Assembly (NCBI RefSeq): GCF_003945595.2
Contig: NW_024104620.1
Coordinates: 3,963,927-4,027,926 of the forward strand
Length of the DNA stretch: 64,000 bases
Direction: 5' to 3'
Source: Pipra filicauda
Taxonomy: Eukaryota > Chordata > Aves > Passeriformes > Pipridae
Shown: in pieces, positions 62,920 through 64,000 of the stretch
How the letters are laid out: every line of letters begins with the position of its first letter
Numbering within the stretch: the stretch's first letter is position 1
Notes under the pieces: generated by a model
Told to the model about the DNA's origin: nothing
The model's input: the letters and a program-made list of their open reading frames with translations, nothing else
The model's database searches: none
Position numbers and translations under genes: made by a program

Positions 62920-63026
62920 AGGGGCCGCGGCCGCCATTTTGTGCGGCGCCGGCGGAGCGCGGCGGGCGGAGCGGGCATTGAGCGGGCACTGAGGGGCTCC
63001 GGGGACGCCGTTCCCTTCCCTGGCCG
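62920..63026 (+). other. TARDBP: TARDBP non-coding exon 1 (3' boundary from splice donor; 5' boundary approximate)
   Basis: The 3' boundary is the donor CCG|GTGAGC at 63,026/63,027, close to the GTRAGT consensus and paired with the acceptor at 63,418. The 5' edge is a guess. It is placed just upstream of the GCCGCCATTTTG motif, because such YY1 sites usually lie within a few bases downstream of the transcription start. No TATA box is visible, so initiation is probably dispersed, as in other CpG-island housekeeping promoters. Human exon 1 also contains a CCATTTTGTG stretch, by memory. Confidence 0.6.
62931..62941 (-). promoter_or_regulatory. YY1-type motif in TARDBP core promoter/exon 1
   Basis: CCGCCATTTTG is the complement of CAAAATGGCGG, a full match to the YY1 consensus core. 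Such sites cluster just downstream of start sites of CpG-island genes and help fix the start and direction of transcription. It lies about 90 bp upstream of the exon 1 donor. The equivalent CCATTTTGTG is present in human exon 1 as I recall it. Confidence 0.65.
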
Positions 63027-63418
63027 GTGAGCGGAGCGCGGGGCCGGTGGGACCGGGCTGCCCGCGGGGCTGGGGCGGGCGGAGCCGCGCACGGAGGGGG
63101 CAGGCTTGGGCGGGCCTGGCAGGCGGCGGGGCCCAGAGGGGCTGTGCCGAGCAGGCCCCGCGGCGGGAGCCGGTGGCACCCTCCCGCCGTGCTCGGGGAC
63201 CCGTCGCTTCGGTCCCTCCGTAGCTCCGGGACGGCCCGAGGTGTCGGTCCGTGTGTCGGTCCGGCAGGGCCGGAGGCTTCGGTGTCAGTGTGTCAGTGAA
63301 CGGCGCGTTTCGGTGTCCCCCGCTGTGTAATAAACACAGCGGTGCCTCGGGGCGAGGGAGACGAAAGCCGAGCCGGGGGGCACAGGGTGGTCGCTCACGC
63401 TGCTTTCCCCCTGTGCAG
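63027..63418 (+). other. TARDBP: TARDBP intron 1 (392 bp)
   Basis: A short GT...AG intron within the CpG island. It is very G-rich on the plus strand, with GC boxes (GGGGCGGG at 63,072; GGGCGGG near 63,109) and several G runs around 63,060-63,130. An AATAAA hexamer lies at 63,329 inside a small hairpin. A few ATG codons occur, but they would be spliced out of the mature message. Confidence 0.8.

Positions 63419-64000
<582 letters not shown>

Overview
The window looks like bird nuclear DNA. At the right end is the 5' end of TARDBP, the gene for the RNA-binding protein TDP-43. Just left of its promoter is a 5'-truncated CR1 LINE, the dominant retrotransposon of bird and reptile genomes. Elsewhere there are only old, decayed amniote MIR/CORE-SINE-type fragments, with no L1 or Alu. 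There are no bacterial operons, viral genes, CRISPR arrays or recognisable tRNA or rRNA genes.

Layout: positions 1 to about 62,160 read as one long intergenic stretch. In human the order is CASZ1 - CIROZ (C1orf127) - TARDBP - MASP2, so this should be the CASZ1-TARDBP gap, seen here without recognisable CIROZ exons. The stretch holds MIR-type SINE fossils (about 3.4, 5.5, 10.7, 13.9, 16.6, 22.4, 23.6, 25.2, 30.3, 37.4, 46.3, 47.2, 47.5 and 57.0 kb), microsatellites, a TG/T-rich decayed simple repeat (6.5-7.2 kb), and a CpG island whose core is a roughly 386-bp GCCGA/GCCCA pentamer array (about 11.0-11.7 kb). It also holds two smaller CpG-rich patches (23.0-23.35 and 28.37-28.72 kb), a perfect 122-bp tandem duplication (49.45-49.70 kb), and several AT-rich, CpG-poor blocks that look like conserved non-coding elements. 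Four CTCF-like motifs, all in the same orientation, lie at 11.6, 23.1, 28.65 and 40.5 kb.

From 62,163 to 62,524 is the CR1 fragment. From about 62,545 to 63,660 is the TARDBP CpG island, with a YY1-type motif, a non-coding exon 1 with donor at 63,026/63,027, a 392-bp intron 1, and exon 2 (from 63,419) carrying the start codon (63,439) and codons 1-79. The donor at 63,676/63,677 splits codon 80. Intron 2 runs off the window.

Most long open frames here are by-products of simple repeats or low stop density. TARDBP is the only gene I can name. I found no convincing new biological system. The most useful leads are the CpG island with the pentamer array, the co-oriented CTCF-like motifs, an unassigned coding-like frame at 20.3-20.6 kb (minus strand), and a possible unannotated first exon at 53.2-53.4 kb.
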